A DNA stretch of 64,000 nt from Halicephalobus mephisto (Eukaryota > Nematoda > Chromadorea > Rhabditida > Panagrolaimidae). Positions 20,766 to 34,600 of the stretch are shown one piece after another. The stretch spans positions 1 to 64,000 of the forward strand of contig SWDT01000186.1 of NCBI GenBank assembly GCA_009193035.1. The letters run 5' to 3'. Made by a program: the position numbers and the translations under genes. The stretch's first letter is position 1, and each line of letters begins with the position of its first letter. Under the pieces are notes generated by a model that saw only the letters and a program-made list of their open reading frames with translations, was not told where the DNA came from and did no database searches.

Positions 20766-21362
20766 TCTCTAATTTCTAATATTTTGTAGATGAAAATTTT
20801 TATATTCTAAAGTTCTCAGCATTTAAAAAATATAAAAGTAAAATTTTTATTTCGTTCAATTTTCTTTAATTTTAATAGGTTCCCTCAAAATCCAGACATT
20901 TCCTGGATCCTTATCAATGACTTTATTCTTTGCTTTTTCTGACCTTGATTGACAGATCAAGTATTTTTCAGTTTTTTGATAATTAATCTTCTCAATCTTT
21001 TTCCATTTTTCGGTTGTCTACTTTTTTGGTTTCAATGTGACGCAGGACGAGAATTAGGTCCTACTACGAAAGTCCCTGAAAGGTACGGTAGGAGTGCGTG
21101 TGTTGTCTTTGGTTCTTCTTGCTGCAATTATTCCTTCCTATCTCGTGAGATTCACCTCATTTCTTTCATTTTCGTATCTTTTTAAAGTTGAATTAGCACA
21201 CCAGGTAACAAAAAAGTTAATTTAAAAAACAACCCCGAAACCAGTGTAAGTCGAGAGGAGCAACTGTGTTTTGTTTGATTTGGAGGTTTGATATGGCATT
21301 TGAGAAGTCAGTGCATCCCCTCAAGAACCCGATCGACACCACATCAAGTCTGAATTCTAATA

Positions 21363-21368
21363 TTTATT
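21363..21368 (-). terminator. AATAAA poly(A) signal of the vitellogenin gene
   Basis: Minus-strand AATAAA about 70 bases downstream of the vit-6-like stop codon at 21437. Confidence 0.5.
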
Positions 21369-21436
21369 ACTTGGGAATTTTACTAAACTACAAATTAAAA
21401 AACAATTCCCAAAATTACTTAAGGGGAATCAGGAGC

Positions 21437-24400
21437 TTAGAATTGGGAAGAGCACTGGGTGGGGACGGAGACGGTCTCGACGTAGCTGGGCTTCCTGTCG
21501 GAGAGCTGCTCGGTGATGTCTCCCTGACGGGCCTCACGGAGGAGACGGCGGGCTTCGGTGGAGCGGTTCATGCAGGTGAATTGGACCTTCTGTTGTTCAG
21601 TCTCCTCAGAGTAGAGTCCACGGGGGCACTGCTTGATGGGCTTCATGGAGAAGCAGATCTTGTGGTTGTGCTCGATGACCTTGGTCTTCTTCATGGGTTC
21701 TGAAACCAAATCCATAAAAATCCCTTCAAAACAAATCCAATTCATCCTTATGAGATACTTTGATATCAATTATAATTTGGCAAGTATCTATTACTGTTTC
21801 CGTATACAAAAACGAATTCTAGAGGATAGATAAAGGGCTTTAGATTTGATGTATCCTAATTTGGGCTTTGCAGAGCGATTCAAGAGAAATATAGTCGAAA
21901 AGCACTGATTTCGAAATCGCGCAAGATTACGAAATAAACATCGCGCAAAACGATTTCCGGTTGTTTTAGTTCCTAAAATTCTCTAGAGATCCATCTCAGA
22001 ACCGTTCCGTAAAAAGTTCAAACATGAATTTTACAGTAGTATGATTACTTACCCTGAGACTCCTGGGATTCACGGTCTTCATCTTCCTGATCGTTCTGAG
22101 ATTGCTTGTTCTGTTTGCGGCCGAAGAGTTCGTATTCATCGACGTCTTCATCAGATTCGAATCCAGATTCCTCGTCATCTTTGTCGTTGTAGAAGTTCTT
22201 GCGGGAAGCCTTCTTCTCGAAGAGAGAGTCCTGTTCGTAGATCTTCTCGTGCTGGCTCTTCTTGCATTCCTTGTCTTCAAGAGTGTAGCTCTTGTGGAAT
22301 TCCTTCAAGTCATCAGTGAGGGTGTTGTCGTTCATTCTGAATTCATCGTCGTCTTCCTCGTCGTAGTGTCCACAGAGACCGCATTGAGAGTTCTTGTAGA
22401 TCTGGCTCATCTTGACGGTGACCTGTTGTCCATCGAAACGAACAGAGACTCCCTGAGGAAGCTTGACAATAACGAATTCTTCAGAGTAGTCAATGTTGTA
22501 TTGCTGGAGTTCCTCAACATCGGTCATCTTTTCTCCGTTGATGTGGACGGAGAGCTTGTCGTTCTTGGGCTCCATTTCGATGACGTTGTCCTTAGTGACG
22601 ATCTTGATCTTCTTGTCCTCAGATTCCTCATCAAGTTGCTTCATCATGACGACGAAAGACTTGCGAGAGCAATCCTTAGCGATGACGGAGTAGCAAGGTC
22701 CAATAGGAGCCTAAAAAACAACAATCAATATGTGAAATTTAAAATCTGATATATCAAAGTTGAGTTAAAATCTGATATATGAGATTTAAAAGTCGATATA
22801 TCAAAGTTAAAACTGATATATTGGAATTTAATTACTAACCTTGTAGACGACATCGTCGAAGGTCATGATTCTTTGTCCGTTGATGCGGCATTCAGCACGA
22901 CGAGAATCGCTCAAGTCGTCGAAGAGTTCGCTGACGGAGTCGATTTCGGTGGGTTGTTCCTGGTTGCGGATCAAAGGAAGGGGCTTGACGGAGGTGGGGA
23001 GTTGGATGTTGGTGAAGCGGACACGTTCAGTGGGGGTCTTGACGGAAACGTTGAGGTGCTGACGAGTACGAGGATCAACGATGACAGTAGCGAGGACATG
23101 GTTGTCACGTCCCTGGACCAACTGAGAGGATTCAGTGTTCCACATGTTCCAGACCTTCAAGTATTCGTAGATTCTAGTCCAGAAGGATTCAGTTTCCTCA
23201 GAGAGTTGGTAAGAAGCAACAAGATCGTATTTGTTGATGAAAGCGGTGGCGATTTCACGGCGCCATTCAGATCCAGACTGTTGGATCCACTTCTGGGGGA
23301 CGGCACGTTCTCCTTGGAGCTTCATCTGGACCTTCTGGGTCTTGTCAGATCCCCATTCAGCTTCGAAGGTAGCGACGAGTTTGTTCTGCTTGTTAGAGCG
23401 GATTTCGTTGAGTTCAGAAACTTCACGAACGTATTCAGGAGTCATGATTTGAGCGTTAGCGACCATGCTCCACTCTCCATTTTCACGAGAAAGAGGAGAA
23501 CGACGGATTTCGGAGTTCAATTTGCAGTAACGGAGCTGAGAATCGCAAACAGCGTTGATTTCCATTTGTCCCTGATGTTGTTGACGTCCATCGACGGTCT
23601 TGTAAGCAACCTTGACGGCGTGTTTGTACATCTGACGAGGCTTGTATTCGTCGTTGACGTACTTGTTCAACTTCTGACGGCGTTCAGATTCAGATTCGAG
23701 TTCATCCATGGATTCATAGTCGTCGCTGTAGATAGGTTCGAATTTCTTGGAAGATTCGTAGAAGGATTCGAATTGAGGACGCATGGAGACCTTTTCGACG
23801 GGCTTGAAGAGCTTTCCGAAGACAGTCAAGACGATTTTCTTAGGGGCGGCAGAGGTGGGTTCGAACTCAAGATGGACGTGGTTTTCGGTGATTCTGGAGA
23901 TTTCGAGGAGGCTTTCGTAGCTGAGACGAGTGGGCTTGTGGACATGTCCAGAAACGGTCCAAGCAGATTCGCTTTCAGGACTAAGTTCAACGAGACGAGG
24001 TTCCATCTCGACGTTGCGGAGGGTCTTGACCTTAGGTTCACGGTGGAGCTGAGTCTTGGAGTCATACTCACGAACGAAAGTCAAAGGAAGACTGTGGAAT
24101 CCGAAGACACGGGTCTTCTGTTCGGGCAAGTGGATGACCATCTTCATCTTCTCGGCGGATTCATCGTCGTTGGATGCAGAAACCAAGATTTCAGTTTCGA
24201 TGGGGAGATTGATTTCGAGGAAGCGGAGGGATTCAACACCAGTGTTGACAATGGGGGTCCAGAGTTCCATCTTCTGAGAGTGGACTCCAGAAACCATAGG
24301 CTGGGCCTTGAAGAAGGTCTTGATTCCGGTGGATTCAACCTTGAGCTTAAGTTCTCCTTCGACGGAAGCGACGACGGGGATAGTGTGGAGCATTCTAAGA

Positions 24401-27108
24401 GGCATACCAGAAGTAGTAGCGATCTTGATGGAGCGTTCGTGGAAGGAGGCAACAGAGTAGATTCTGAAGTGCTGTCCTTCAAGGAGCTTCCAGAAGGAAG
24501 AAAGGCTAGGCTTCTCTCCACGAAGAAGAGGCTTCATGATTTCAGGAACAGTTTCCTCGCTGATGGGGAGAACAATCTGGTCAACATCACGGATACGGAT
24601 GCAGATCATTCCGAAGGGCTGAGCACGGCTGTTTTCACGACGGTTCTGGATCTTCAAGTCATCGAAGATGGAGTCAAGTTCTTCCTGTCCGTTGTAGGCA
24701 GCAGAAGAACGACGTCCAGCGCGGAGGGAGCTGTGAGAGCCGTAGAAAGCGTCAACGATTTGTTCGTAGTAACGTTCGAGGTCGTTCTGGGTCATGCTGA
24801 GTTCGAAGTTGTTCTTCTCGAAAAGTCCATTAAGGATAGAATCGAGCTTAAGTCCAACGTGCTTAGGGAGCATGTTGTTGGTGGAGAAGACAGATTCCCA
24901 GTTGACGAAGAGTCCTTCACGTTGTTCCTGAGAGTAGATAGGGACACGGTAGTAGCGAGATCCGCGGAGTTCTTCCTCCTGGATGTTGGCCATCTTGAGG
25001 GCGGTCTTCAAGTGCTTAGACATCTTCTGTTCGACTTCAACGGGGGATTGGCTGAGGGCCTTCATGGTGGTGTAGACGAAAGTCTTGACATGTTGGCTAC
25101 GTTCGTTGAGGAGCATGTAGGTGATTTGGTCGAGGACAGCCTTGTCAGGGATGGTGTGCATGATCATGGAGAAAGCGGTCATGCGGACTTCGGGTTGTTC
25201 CTGAGAGTTCTTGAAGATGGGCATCAAGATACGTTGGATCTTGCGAGGCATCTGGTTGCGGAGACGACGGAGAGCGTCGATGGCTTGTTGGCGGACAATA
25301 GGGGATTCAGTGCGGTCAGTAATGATCTTCTCAAGGTCGAAAACAGCAAGATCGATAGCAGCGTTTCCGAGAGCCTTCAAAGCAAGGATTTTTTCGTATT
25401 CAGTTTCAGCGCTGTTGAATTCATCAATCAAAGCCTTCTGGTACTTCTCCTTCTTGTGACGAGGGCATTGTTCCTCAGATTCATGGACGTTGTCGTGGAC
25501 AGTTTCCTTGCAGAGTTCTCCGATCATGGATCCAGCGGTGAGCCAGCAGGCTTGACGAAGAGGTCCAGAGCGTTGAGCGATTTCAGATTTGCAGAGACGA
25601 AGGACGATGTCGATCTGCTTGTCAGAAGCAGCAGGAAGTCCAGAAAGTTGTTGAAGAGCTTGAACAGCCTTTCCAGTGGAAATCTTCTGCTTAAGGATTT
25701 CTTCGACGAGTTGATGGATGGTGTTGCGAGTTCCAGCGATGGCGAGAGCATCGGTGAACATTTCCTGTTGCTTTTGTTGTTCGGATTGGGAAGAAGATTC
25801 CTGGATCTGCTGACGGATCTGCTTGAGTTCTTCAACAGAGCACATGCGGATGATCTCGACGAGCTTCTGGAGCTTCAAGGTGGTTTCGGTTTCGATTCCG
25901 TTGACCTTGTCAGAAACAGCATTAGTCAACTTGCGGAGGATCTGCTGAACTTGTTCAACCTTCTTCTGGACCTTGGCGAAAGGAGCAGTTTGACGGGAGA
26001 ACTCGTCATCACCGTACTGGTAGAATCTCTTCTCGAGCTTGTCCCATTCGGTGGAGTAGAGGAGGGTTTCTTCCTTGGATTGGAGTTGGCTGAGAGAAGA
26101 CTTGCTGGACTTCTTCTGGACAGATTCGAAAGTCAATTGACCGGCAACAACAGTCTGCATAGGCTGCTGGGATTCGGCGTTGAGGCTCTTGTAGACGTAG
26201 TGAGAGAGGACTTCGACACGTCCAATGGCGTACTTCTCGGGAGTTCCGATGAGTTGGTAGCGGAGGACGGTGGAGCGTTCAAGTTGTTGTTCTTCAATTT
26301 CCTGTTGCTTGGATTCAACATTGGGCTTCTCAGCACGAGGACCGTAGCGGATAGCGGCGACCTTCTTGCACTGCTTGAAGTCAATGGTCTTGGTGACGTT
26401 GAAGACTTCGACTTCGCGGTTTTCGGATTGTTGGACCTTGTTGATGGTGTAAACAGTCTGGCATTCTCCTTCGAGGGTAATCTGAACAAACAATATATGA
26501 ACTTAAGTTATCAATTTGTAATTCACCTCAGGAAGAGTGAACATGCTGGACTGAGCGGTCTTGTCGTCGTTGCGGAGCTGTTCGATTTCGAGTCCTTGGA
26601 TGTTGGTGTTACGGCGCTTCAAGTTGAGCTGAACCATGTTGAGGACAGCGCGCTTGATGTTCTTGGACCAGGAGGAGTCCTTCTGGTGGAAGAAGATGCG
26701 TTCGACGAGTCCATCGACGTAGTCAAACTTCAAGGGCATCTGGAGCTGTTCGAGGATTTCAGATTCGATCTGGTTTTCGTCGAAAAGCTGCATTGGCTGG
26801 ACACGACGGGGCTCAACGATGTCTCCATTGAGAGATCCAACTCTGACATCTTCGAAGCGAAGAATGGCAGAGCGTTCAGTCTCGAAGTGAAGCTTGATGT
26901 TGGCGGAGAGTCTGTGGGTGGCCTTCTGGTCGACAGAATCGACAGATCCAAGTCCAGAGGCGATCTGAGTGTTGTAACGGAAGCTGTACTCCTGTCCGGC
27001 GCGGAAAGGCTCAGCGTTGAGGACATTCTGTTCAGATTCCCAGAGTTGACGACGGCCAGAAGCGGCAAGTGCCACGACGGCAAGACAGCAAAGCACGATA
27101 GCTTTCAT
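21437..27108 (-). CDS. vit-6: Vitellogenin, vit-6-like yolk protein precursor
   Basis: Secreted yolk lipoprotein made in the intestine and taken up by oocytes. Exons are 26527-27108, 22840-26481, 22053-22710 and 21437-21699, giving about 1714 aa (C. elegans VIT-6 is about 1650). An N-terminal signal peptide (MKAIVLCCLAVVALAAS) precedes the large lipid transfer module. A dibasic site (LRAGRR) near residue 780 would split the chain into roughly 89 kDa and 105 kDa parts, as VIT-6 is cut into YP88 and YP115. The C-terminal half holds a von Willebrand type D-like domain with CGLCGHYD, followed by an acidic linker and a Cys-containing tail. Codon use is strongly biased to C-ending and highly expressed-gene codons, unlike its neighbours, which makes long false antisense ORFs. 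Introns are few, and the last carries a dispersed element. Confidence 0.88.
21763..22035. repeat. About 270-bp dispersed element in the vitellogenin intron
   Basis: Nearly the whole 3' intron (21700-22052) is occupied by a block that recurs in inverted orientation at 30985-31258 inside VPS35L. Shared landmarks are GATATCAATTATAA, TCTAGAGGATAGATAAAGGG, TTTCGAAATCGCGCAAGATT and GTTTTAGTTCCTAAAATTCT. Looser relatives of the right-hand words occur at 6395-6440 and 30885-30960. Confidence 0.75.
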
Positions 27109-27172
27109 ATCGAGTTACTTCTTCAGTAGACTCAATATTATGGGGTTACCGACTTTTCCGTCGAAAATAGTC

Positions 27173-27247
27173 CTTATATAGACGTTGCAGAGAAGAGGAC
27201 CGAATCCCTCCTTCTGCTTATCAGGCACCATGGAGGAAACCGTCAAT
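27173..27247 (-). promoter_or_regulatory. Vitellogenin promoter: TATA box, GATA (VPE2) site, VPE1-like site
   Basis: On the minus strand, TATATAAG (27173-27180) lies about 65 bp upstream of the start codon. CTGATAA (27218-27224) is the vitellogenin promoter element 2, a GATA-factor site bound by ELT-2 in C. elegans. CGTCAAT on the plus strand (27241-27247) differs by one base from VPE1 (TGTCAAT). The compact spacing is what nematode vit genes show. Confidence 0.65.
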
Positions 27248-27249
27248 CT

Positions 27250-28080
27250 CGTCTAATTTTGAATTGATTCTATAAAAAAAACTTAATGCATGATTTTTCT
27301 ATATGTTTTAGTTCCTAGTAGGAACATAAAATATAACTGGGCCAAAGTTCGCAGTTTGATTGGCAGTGCTCATGTCATATCTCGATTTTTCTCGGGGATC
27401 TTTGATTTCAACTGGCGCCAGGCATTTTTTGTGCTTTAGAGAAAAAATAACTTTCTTTTTGTTAGAATTTCATGATGATTTTTGGAATCTGATGAAAGAA
27501 TTCTGAAATCTTCTGGAATATCGTGGAACTTTAGAATCTTCTAGAATTTGATAAATTCCGAAACCTCGAAAAATTTACGAAACTTTCCGGGATTTTCTAG
27601 AATCTTGTGAAAATTTCCAAAATTCTCCTGAATCTAGTAAAAGAATTTTGAAATCTTGTTTAATTTTCCATAATCTTGTGATTTTTAGAATTCCCCTAAA
27701 TCTGGTAAAATGATTCTGAGATTTTGGATATCTCGTGATTTTTAGAATTATCTTAACTCTTGAGAATTTTGTAAAAATTTTTAGAATTTTCCTAAATTTG
27801 GTAAAAGGATTCTGAGATTTTGGAAATCTTGTGGGAATTTTTAAAATTCTCCAGAATCCAAAAAACTCTAAACCTCCGAGAACCCAGTGAACATCCCCGA
27901 AAACTCATGTCAGGACAATTTCGTAAGAATTGTTATCTTTATATTCATCGAATTAAAATTCTCTAAAAAATTCTAGAATTCAATAAAGATCTAAAAATTC
28001 CAATTTTTTAATTTTCTATGAAGTTGCAAAAACTCGTATCAAAACAATTTCGTGCAAATCTTTATTTTTAAATATTATAA
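27250..28080. repeat. Intergenic DNA with degenerate GAATTTTCTAGAATC array
   Basis: 27480-27990 is made of irregular repeats of TCTAGAATCTTG, TTTTAGAATTCTCC and GTGAAAATTTTTAGAATT words. It belongs to the same family as 1-272. No gene seen. Confidence 0.6.
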
Positions 28081-28189
28081 TAATTTATTTCATTTATATT
28101 TTAAATAACTTCAATTTCAACCTGTAAAATGAAATAATGCCCAGTCCCGAGGTCTATAAAACGATCAACATCAAAGTCGAATTTCTGCA

Positions 28190-28575
28190 CAACAATAAAG
28201 ACGATCTGCTTGAATATTGCGAGCAATCTGCGAATTTCATCTTGATTTCGAAATCTTGATAAATGTGAAAATTTATATTGATTAGCTTGTTTAAATATTG
28301 CGAGCAATCTGCGGATTTCATTTTGATTTCAAAATCTTGATAAATATAAAAATTTATATCGATCAGCTTGTTTAAATATTGCGAGCAATCTGCGGATTTC
28401 ATTTTGATATCGAAATCTTGATAAATATAAAAATTTATATCGATCAGCTTGCCTCAACATTGCGAGCAATCTGCAAATTTTACTTTGATTTCGAACTTGT
28501 GATAAATATAAACGTAAATATCGACTGATCTGCCAGAATATTGCAAGCATATTGCGGATTTCGCTTCAACTTTGA
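28190..28575. repeat. Tandem repeat, about 82-bp unit, downstream of VPS35L
   Basis: About four and a half copies of a unit with GCGAGCAATCTGCGGATTTC and TTGATAAATATAAAAATTTA. Apparent minus-strand ORFs here (28101-28550) are repeat translations and are not called. Confidence 0.8.
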
Positions 28576-28602
28576 TGTTGACCTCGGGGTAGTAAATAAT
28601 CC

Positions 28603-31600
28603 TCAATCTTTTGCTTCTTGTTTAGCCGCTTTTATCCTTTCTTGCATCTTGGGAATTTTCTTACATTTTTTGTAGCATTCTTTAGCCAACATTGCCAAAG
28701 ATTCCACAATTTCCTCTGTGCCGAATCTGGAGACAATTTCGACCAATTCTAGGGACAATTCTGGATTCATATTTGATTCTATTTTCAAACCAGGAAGTAG
28801 TTGATCCACAAGTTGGGATATATTTTGATCTATTTCTGGTGAATATTTTTCTTTTGCTTCTGGACTTCTGTCGATCCATTTGAACTGATCCGAACTCCAG
28901 GAATTGGCCACGATCGTTCTGTCGTAAAGTCGTCTTCTGAACAGCAGAGCCTGGAGACAATTCAGTAAAATTTTCGATTTTTGACGTTCAGCCGTGTTCG
29001 TTTTCGGCCAGGAAAATCTAAAATTAAAAATTCTAAATTAAAAAATTAGAAAATTTTAAGTTTTATAAAATGTTTCAAATTTTCGGAACTTTATCGGATT
29101 CTTGGAGCTTCTCTGAAGTTCTGTAAATTTCTAAAACCTCCCAGAATTCTCAATTTCAGATGTTCATTCCGAAAATTTCAATGATTCTAGAAAATCCTGA
29201 AAATTTTCCAAGTTTTCAGAAATTTCTCTGAAATTTTGACAACTTTCATGATTATTCTGTTTTCAGAATTTTTGTAAAATTGTAATTTAAAAATAAAAAA
29301 CAGACCTTTTGACAACTTCCAGAAAATTTCCAAAAATTATCATCGGACCAGTTTTTTCGTGAACAGAATCAGGAGCAGAAATCAACAAAGACAAAAAAAA
29401 AGGAGATAATTTTTCAAAATCCGTCGGATTTGTCAAAGTTTCGAAATCGTATACAGTAGCTTCGAGGAATGATTCTAAAAACGCAAAAGTTTCTGAAATC
29501 AGAGAAATTTGTCCTGATTGGATATTCAGTTTAATTCTTTCTTCAGGATTTCTTATTGACGGGATTGTGATGAACAAATTCGCCACACAAGAATGAAGAA
29601 AAACTGCTCTAGCCGTCGAGAATCTGGATCTCCTGGTCACATTCAAGGTTAAAGAAAGAAGTCGCACGACGATGTACTGAAATCCAATATTATCATCACA
29701 TAAAATTTAAAAATTAGTCAATTATTAGCATTGAAAACAGTAACATTTTACCAAAGTTAATAGTCAAAGTCCGAATTCAAATTTAAAATCAAAGTTGCTC
29801 ATTAAAGTGTAAAGTCAAAATTTAAAATTGAAATTGCTTATTAAAGTTCAAAGTCAAAGTTTGAAATTAAAATTGATCATTGAAGTTCAAAGTCAAAATT
29901 TAAAATCGAAATTGCTCATTAAAGTGTAAAGTCAAAGTTTGAAATCGAAATTGCTTATTAAAGTCCGAATTCAAATTTAAAATCGAAATTGCTCATTAAA
30001 GTGTAAAGTCAAAGTTTGAAATCGAAATTGCTCATTAAAGTTCAAAGTGAAAGTTTGAAATCGAAGTTGATCATTAAAGTTCAAAGTCAAAGTTTGAAAT
30101 CGAAATTAATAGTCAAAGTCCGATGTCAAAGTTTAAAATCGAAATTGCTTATTAAAGTTCAAAGTCAAAGTTTGAAATTGAAATTGCTTATTAAAGTGTA
30201 AAGTCAAAGTTTGAAATCGAAGTTAATAGTCAAAGTCCGAAGTCAAATTTAAAATTGAAGTCGATGATCAAAGTCCGAAGTCAAAATTTAAAATCGAAAT
30301 TGATGATCAAAGTCCGAAGTCAAAATTTGAACTTTTCGTTCCAAGACAATATTCATGAATTTCTTCTGTCATAAAAATCTGTTACTTAAATTCATAGGAT
30401 TTAATTGAATTTTCTGAATCAAAAGTCATGTTTTAGCATGAGGTGTAAGTTTTGATTTCGAACTTTGACTTTTAATTTCGATAAAAAGAGAGCAAAGAAC
30501 GTCAAATTTGATATTGTTCAAAATCTTGTTTGTTTTTTGATTTTAAGCATACAGCAAGGAAAAAATAAATAATTTAAGAAATTTAAAAAATTTGATTATT
30601 TAATTAAATTCGTTATTTTACTCAAGGAAACGGTAGATAATTAATGCAAAAAAAATTTGCAAAAAATCACCAAGGTTCATTTACGGATTTCAAAAATTAA
30701 TCCATCAAAAACAGATACTTGATTATTAAAAATCCATCGTCATTCACTTTGTTATTGAATTTAGAAAAAAAATTACAGTAAGATTTCGAAATGATTAACA
30801 TCGTAAAGTTAGGCGCCAAAAATCATGAGATTTGATGATCGTAATCAAAGGTCACGTGAAGCTAGTCACACTACTTTAAAAATAAAAAATGAACATTGTT
30901 GCGAAACTTCCAGAAATTTTTAGGATCTAAAATAATCAGAGGTCTCAGTTTTGCGTAATGTTTATTTCGAAATCAACTTTGAATTATGAGATTCATGTTT
31001 GAACTTTTTACGGAATGGTTCTGAGATGGATCTCTAGAGAATTTTAGGAACTAAAACAACCGGAAATCATTTTGCGCGATGTTTATTTCGTAATCTTGTG
31101 CGATTTCGAAATCAGTGCTTTTCGACTATATTCCTCTTGAATCGCTCTGCAAAGCCCCAAATTGGGATATATCAAATCTAAAGCCCTTTATCCATCCTCT
31201 AGAGTTCGTTTTCATATATGGAAACAGTAATAGATACTTGCCAAGTTATAATTGATATCAAAATAGCTCGTCAAAAATGGTGTGATGATCTTTTTCGAAA
31301 TAAAAAATTAAAATTCTCACCTTCTGAATTTCGTCCACATTCATCATCGCCGACCTGCACGATACCAAGAATTCCAGCAATCTTTCCGGTTCCATTTCTC
31401 CTTGGAATCTGTCCAAAGTGTTCTGAATCAACAAAGAAACTGTTTTAACTTCTTCTTCCGTCGAAAAAACCGTAACAGAATCATGAGCTTTTTTGCAAAT
31501 TTCTATCACTTGATGAGCTAGTTTTAGATCCGAAAACGACCCTCGTTTTGTTTTTTTAACGAACGCAGTTAAAATAATTAAAGAAATTTCTTTTTTGACA

Positions 31601-34600
31601 GAATCCTTCCTCAATAAATCCGTGAGTCTCACAAAAGTGTCCAATTGAAGAACGGCAGGGATGTCCGTCGAATGATTCATGATTTTTTCAATAATGGAAG
31701 TCAGTAAACTATAGTGCAGTTCATATACCTGTAAAAATTAAATAAATAAAATCACATGATTGTAAAAGTCAAGTTTCACAGTATTATCTTGGGATGAATT
31801 ACTGTAATTTTCCAGGTGAGACTGGGAAAGTAGAACTTATGTGGTTATATAAAACAAAATCACAATTGTATTTAGTGTAAAGATGATTCTTATGAAATTA
31901 TCTCGAAAAGAACTTTTCGTAACTACAGTATGCCATTGAAGAAATACAGATGCTCCAAATCGCTTGCAACTGACCACAATCAAGCAACTTCAATTAAGTT
32001 CAGTTAAAAGTGATTTTCAGCATCTGTGAAAGTTACTTTAATTGCCAAATTAAAACCTACCTTGTTTTGAGTCACTATTCTCAAAACATGGTCCAAAATG
32101 ATTCCTAATTCATTCGTAGTGAAATGTCTCACTACGAATTCAATCCAGACATCGACAGCAGTCAGGAATCCCTTGACGGGGACGATTCTGTTGATGGATT
32201 TCCAGGCTATCCTCAGGATCTGCTTTTTGTGTTTTTCATCCACATCTACTAAACAGAGATTCTTTCCGAGAGCACATAACTCTTCAGAAGTCACTTCATC
32301 CGCATCTGTGACCAATTTCGTCGCTTCCAACGAGTGTTCTGAGAGGTAAAATTTCGAAACTCCGTTCAAAAAAGAACAAAGAATAACATTCCGTTTGTTT
32401 TGTGTTCCGCAGTACTCCCACAGAGGCAGAAGGTCGTTGTAAGTCACAGCACCGTAAGATACACATTGGATAATGTACTCCAAAGCTGGCCAAAGGAGAA
32501 AAATCGGTTGATTAGTGTAAGTCTGCATCCAGTCGTTCAAGCAAAGCCAACTTGGGGCCCTGTCCGTGGAGTCAAGTCTCATCGCCATTCTGCAGATGTA
32601 ACATCTAGCATAATTAGAGACCAGGGGATGCTGGAGGGATCTGGCTAATGCTCCCATCCTCATCATGTTCGCCATCGTGGCAGAATCGTCCATGAATTTC
32701 ATACAAGGAAGTAAAGTTACTTCGACTGAAAGTTAAGGTATTAAAACTACTATTAAAATCACCTTTAAACATCAAAGTCATTTTAGAAGGATCCATGTTA
32801 ATAGGAAATTATTCTGATAGTTTAACTTCCTGATCTTTACCGCTATGCGATTTCAAATTACGGGCTAATACAGTAGTAATGCTCATTAGAAACATCAACA
32901 TGAAAGAGGAGCTATGTAATGGAATATGGTTATTAATTGTGCAGCTAATGAATCATAGAATTTTATGTAGAATTCCAACAAGAGATAAAGCAAGAATGGT
33001 TGTGTTCATTTACAGAATCTCTATTGGTGATGATGATAGCTTTGCTTTCAAACTCACAAAGTTCCCAATAAAATTAACATTTGCCATGACAATTAACAAA
33101 TTACAAAATCAGATGTTTAACAAAATGGGATTAGATTTAAGATGTTTTTCACACGGATAACTATACGTTGCTTTTTCTCAAGTGTCGTCAGAAGAATCAA
33201 TCAAAGACAATCCAGTAAAATCAAAGAAGTTGTCTATCACGAAATAATCAACGGTTAATTAATTTTCGAAGTTCGTATATACCGTCTTAGTGAAATTGTT
33301 CAAGTTCAGCGCAATGGTCACTAACAGCGATCGCTAATTTACAAAATAAAAATTCACTCAAAAGTAAAGCATTTAAGATTAAAGCTATTAATAAAAACAA
33401 AAACTATCTTTAAAACTAAAATTATGGTTATTATTAAAACTGGAATTTAATTATTTCCCTAAAAATCTTGAGAAATTTTAGATTTTTACCATATTGGGTA
33501 TACTTTCGAATCTTCATTCTCCTGTAGATTACTGTTATGAATAAAGAGTTATTTGATTTTTTGAACATGAACTTTCTTTCAAATGAATCTCTGAATTCCA
33601 AAATCTCATGGAAAAACTCAGATTCTTAACTTTTTATAAACCGAGTCCAAATCCCTAACAACTGGAAAATCCTAATTGAATTTCTTCAACATTATCTGCG
33701 TGATTTTTCAATTTTTTGTAACTTTTAATTTAAAAATAAATAACCTACAGTATATCCTTGGAAGAACTTCTTTGATTTCCTGGACTTTTCCAAACCAATT
33801 CCTGGCGGTGATTCTCGTATTTTCTAGGATCTCAGAAGTCGTGAAATGAGTCGACAACGGCGGCAAGTGACAGGATTTCCTTTCTTCCTTGGCCTTCTGA
33901 TGTAGTCTTTCGTAAACGAGATTTCCAAACAGATCAAGGAAATCCGTAACATGGACAAACAAACTTGGATAATACTGCGGAACAGAAACTGAACTCAACA
34001 ATCGGCAGATTTCTACCGTCAGCTGGAAAATATTATTTTTATGTAAAATTTAACTTTCCCATATATGAGTTCGGATTTCCATGTATGTATTTAACTTTTT
34101 AAATGAAACGAACCTTAATACAATCAATTCTTCTTTCTTTTTGCCACAGAAAAATTAATAATTTCCGAAAATCAACCATTTTTTGTTCGAATTCGGCTTG
34201 AGAAAGTCCAACCAGCTTCACAGGAGATTTGTCATGGCTCTTTCTGTAGATAAGCAAGAAATGGATAGAATCGATATATGAACAAACTTACTTTCCTTTA
34301 AGTTTTTCTTCTCGGATAACGGATTTCAGAGAATCCTTGCTCAAAAAACTACTTTCCAAAGACAACTGATCACTTGCAGTGAACTCCTTCAGAATCCTCT
34401 TCTTCATCTCCTTCCATGGAGTGAAGTCGCTAATCACGGGGTCGAGATCGGGAATGGCATCTTCGTTTTTCTGAACAAGAGTGTTGTCCAGATTCCCGGT
34501 TTCGAGCTCCAATCCGACGGTTTCGGGTTTATTGTTATCTTTTGGCGATATTTTTAATTTAGTCACATCCAGATCATCAGATAATACTGCATCCATGACC

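Larger units (their letters stand above)
18375..21362. other. 3-kb intergenic region between Mi-2 and the vitellogenin
   Basis: No protein-coding gene with splice support was found. The part nearest the Mi-2 start (18375-19750) is relatively GC-rich, contains an E2F site and is likely promoter and 5' leader. The short ORFs at 19282-19643 have no recognisable similarity. 20505-20765 is a tandem repeat. 20940-21190 contains a short plus-strand ORF without support. Confidence 0.5.

Noticed and set aside
22873..27129. A 1418-codon plus-strand ORF antisense to the vitellogenin
   Set aside because: It is a by-product of extreme codon bias in the vit gene. It reads through the vit intron, has no splice signals or domains, and its composition (Asp/Leu/Val/Glu-rich) mirrors the antisense of Lys/Glu/Gln-rich yolk codons.
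28101..28550. Minus-strand ORFs with repeated LLAIFKQADRYKF-like units
   Set aside because: They are translations of an 82-bp tandem repeat with several frames open and no start or splice support.
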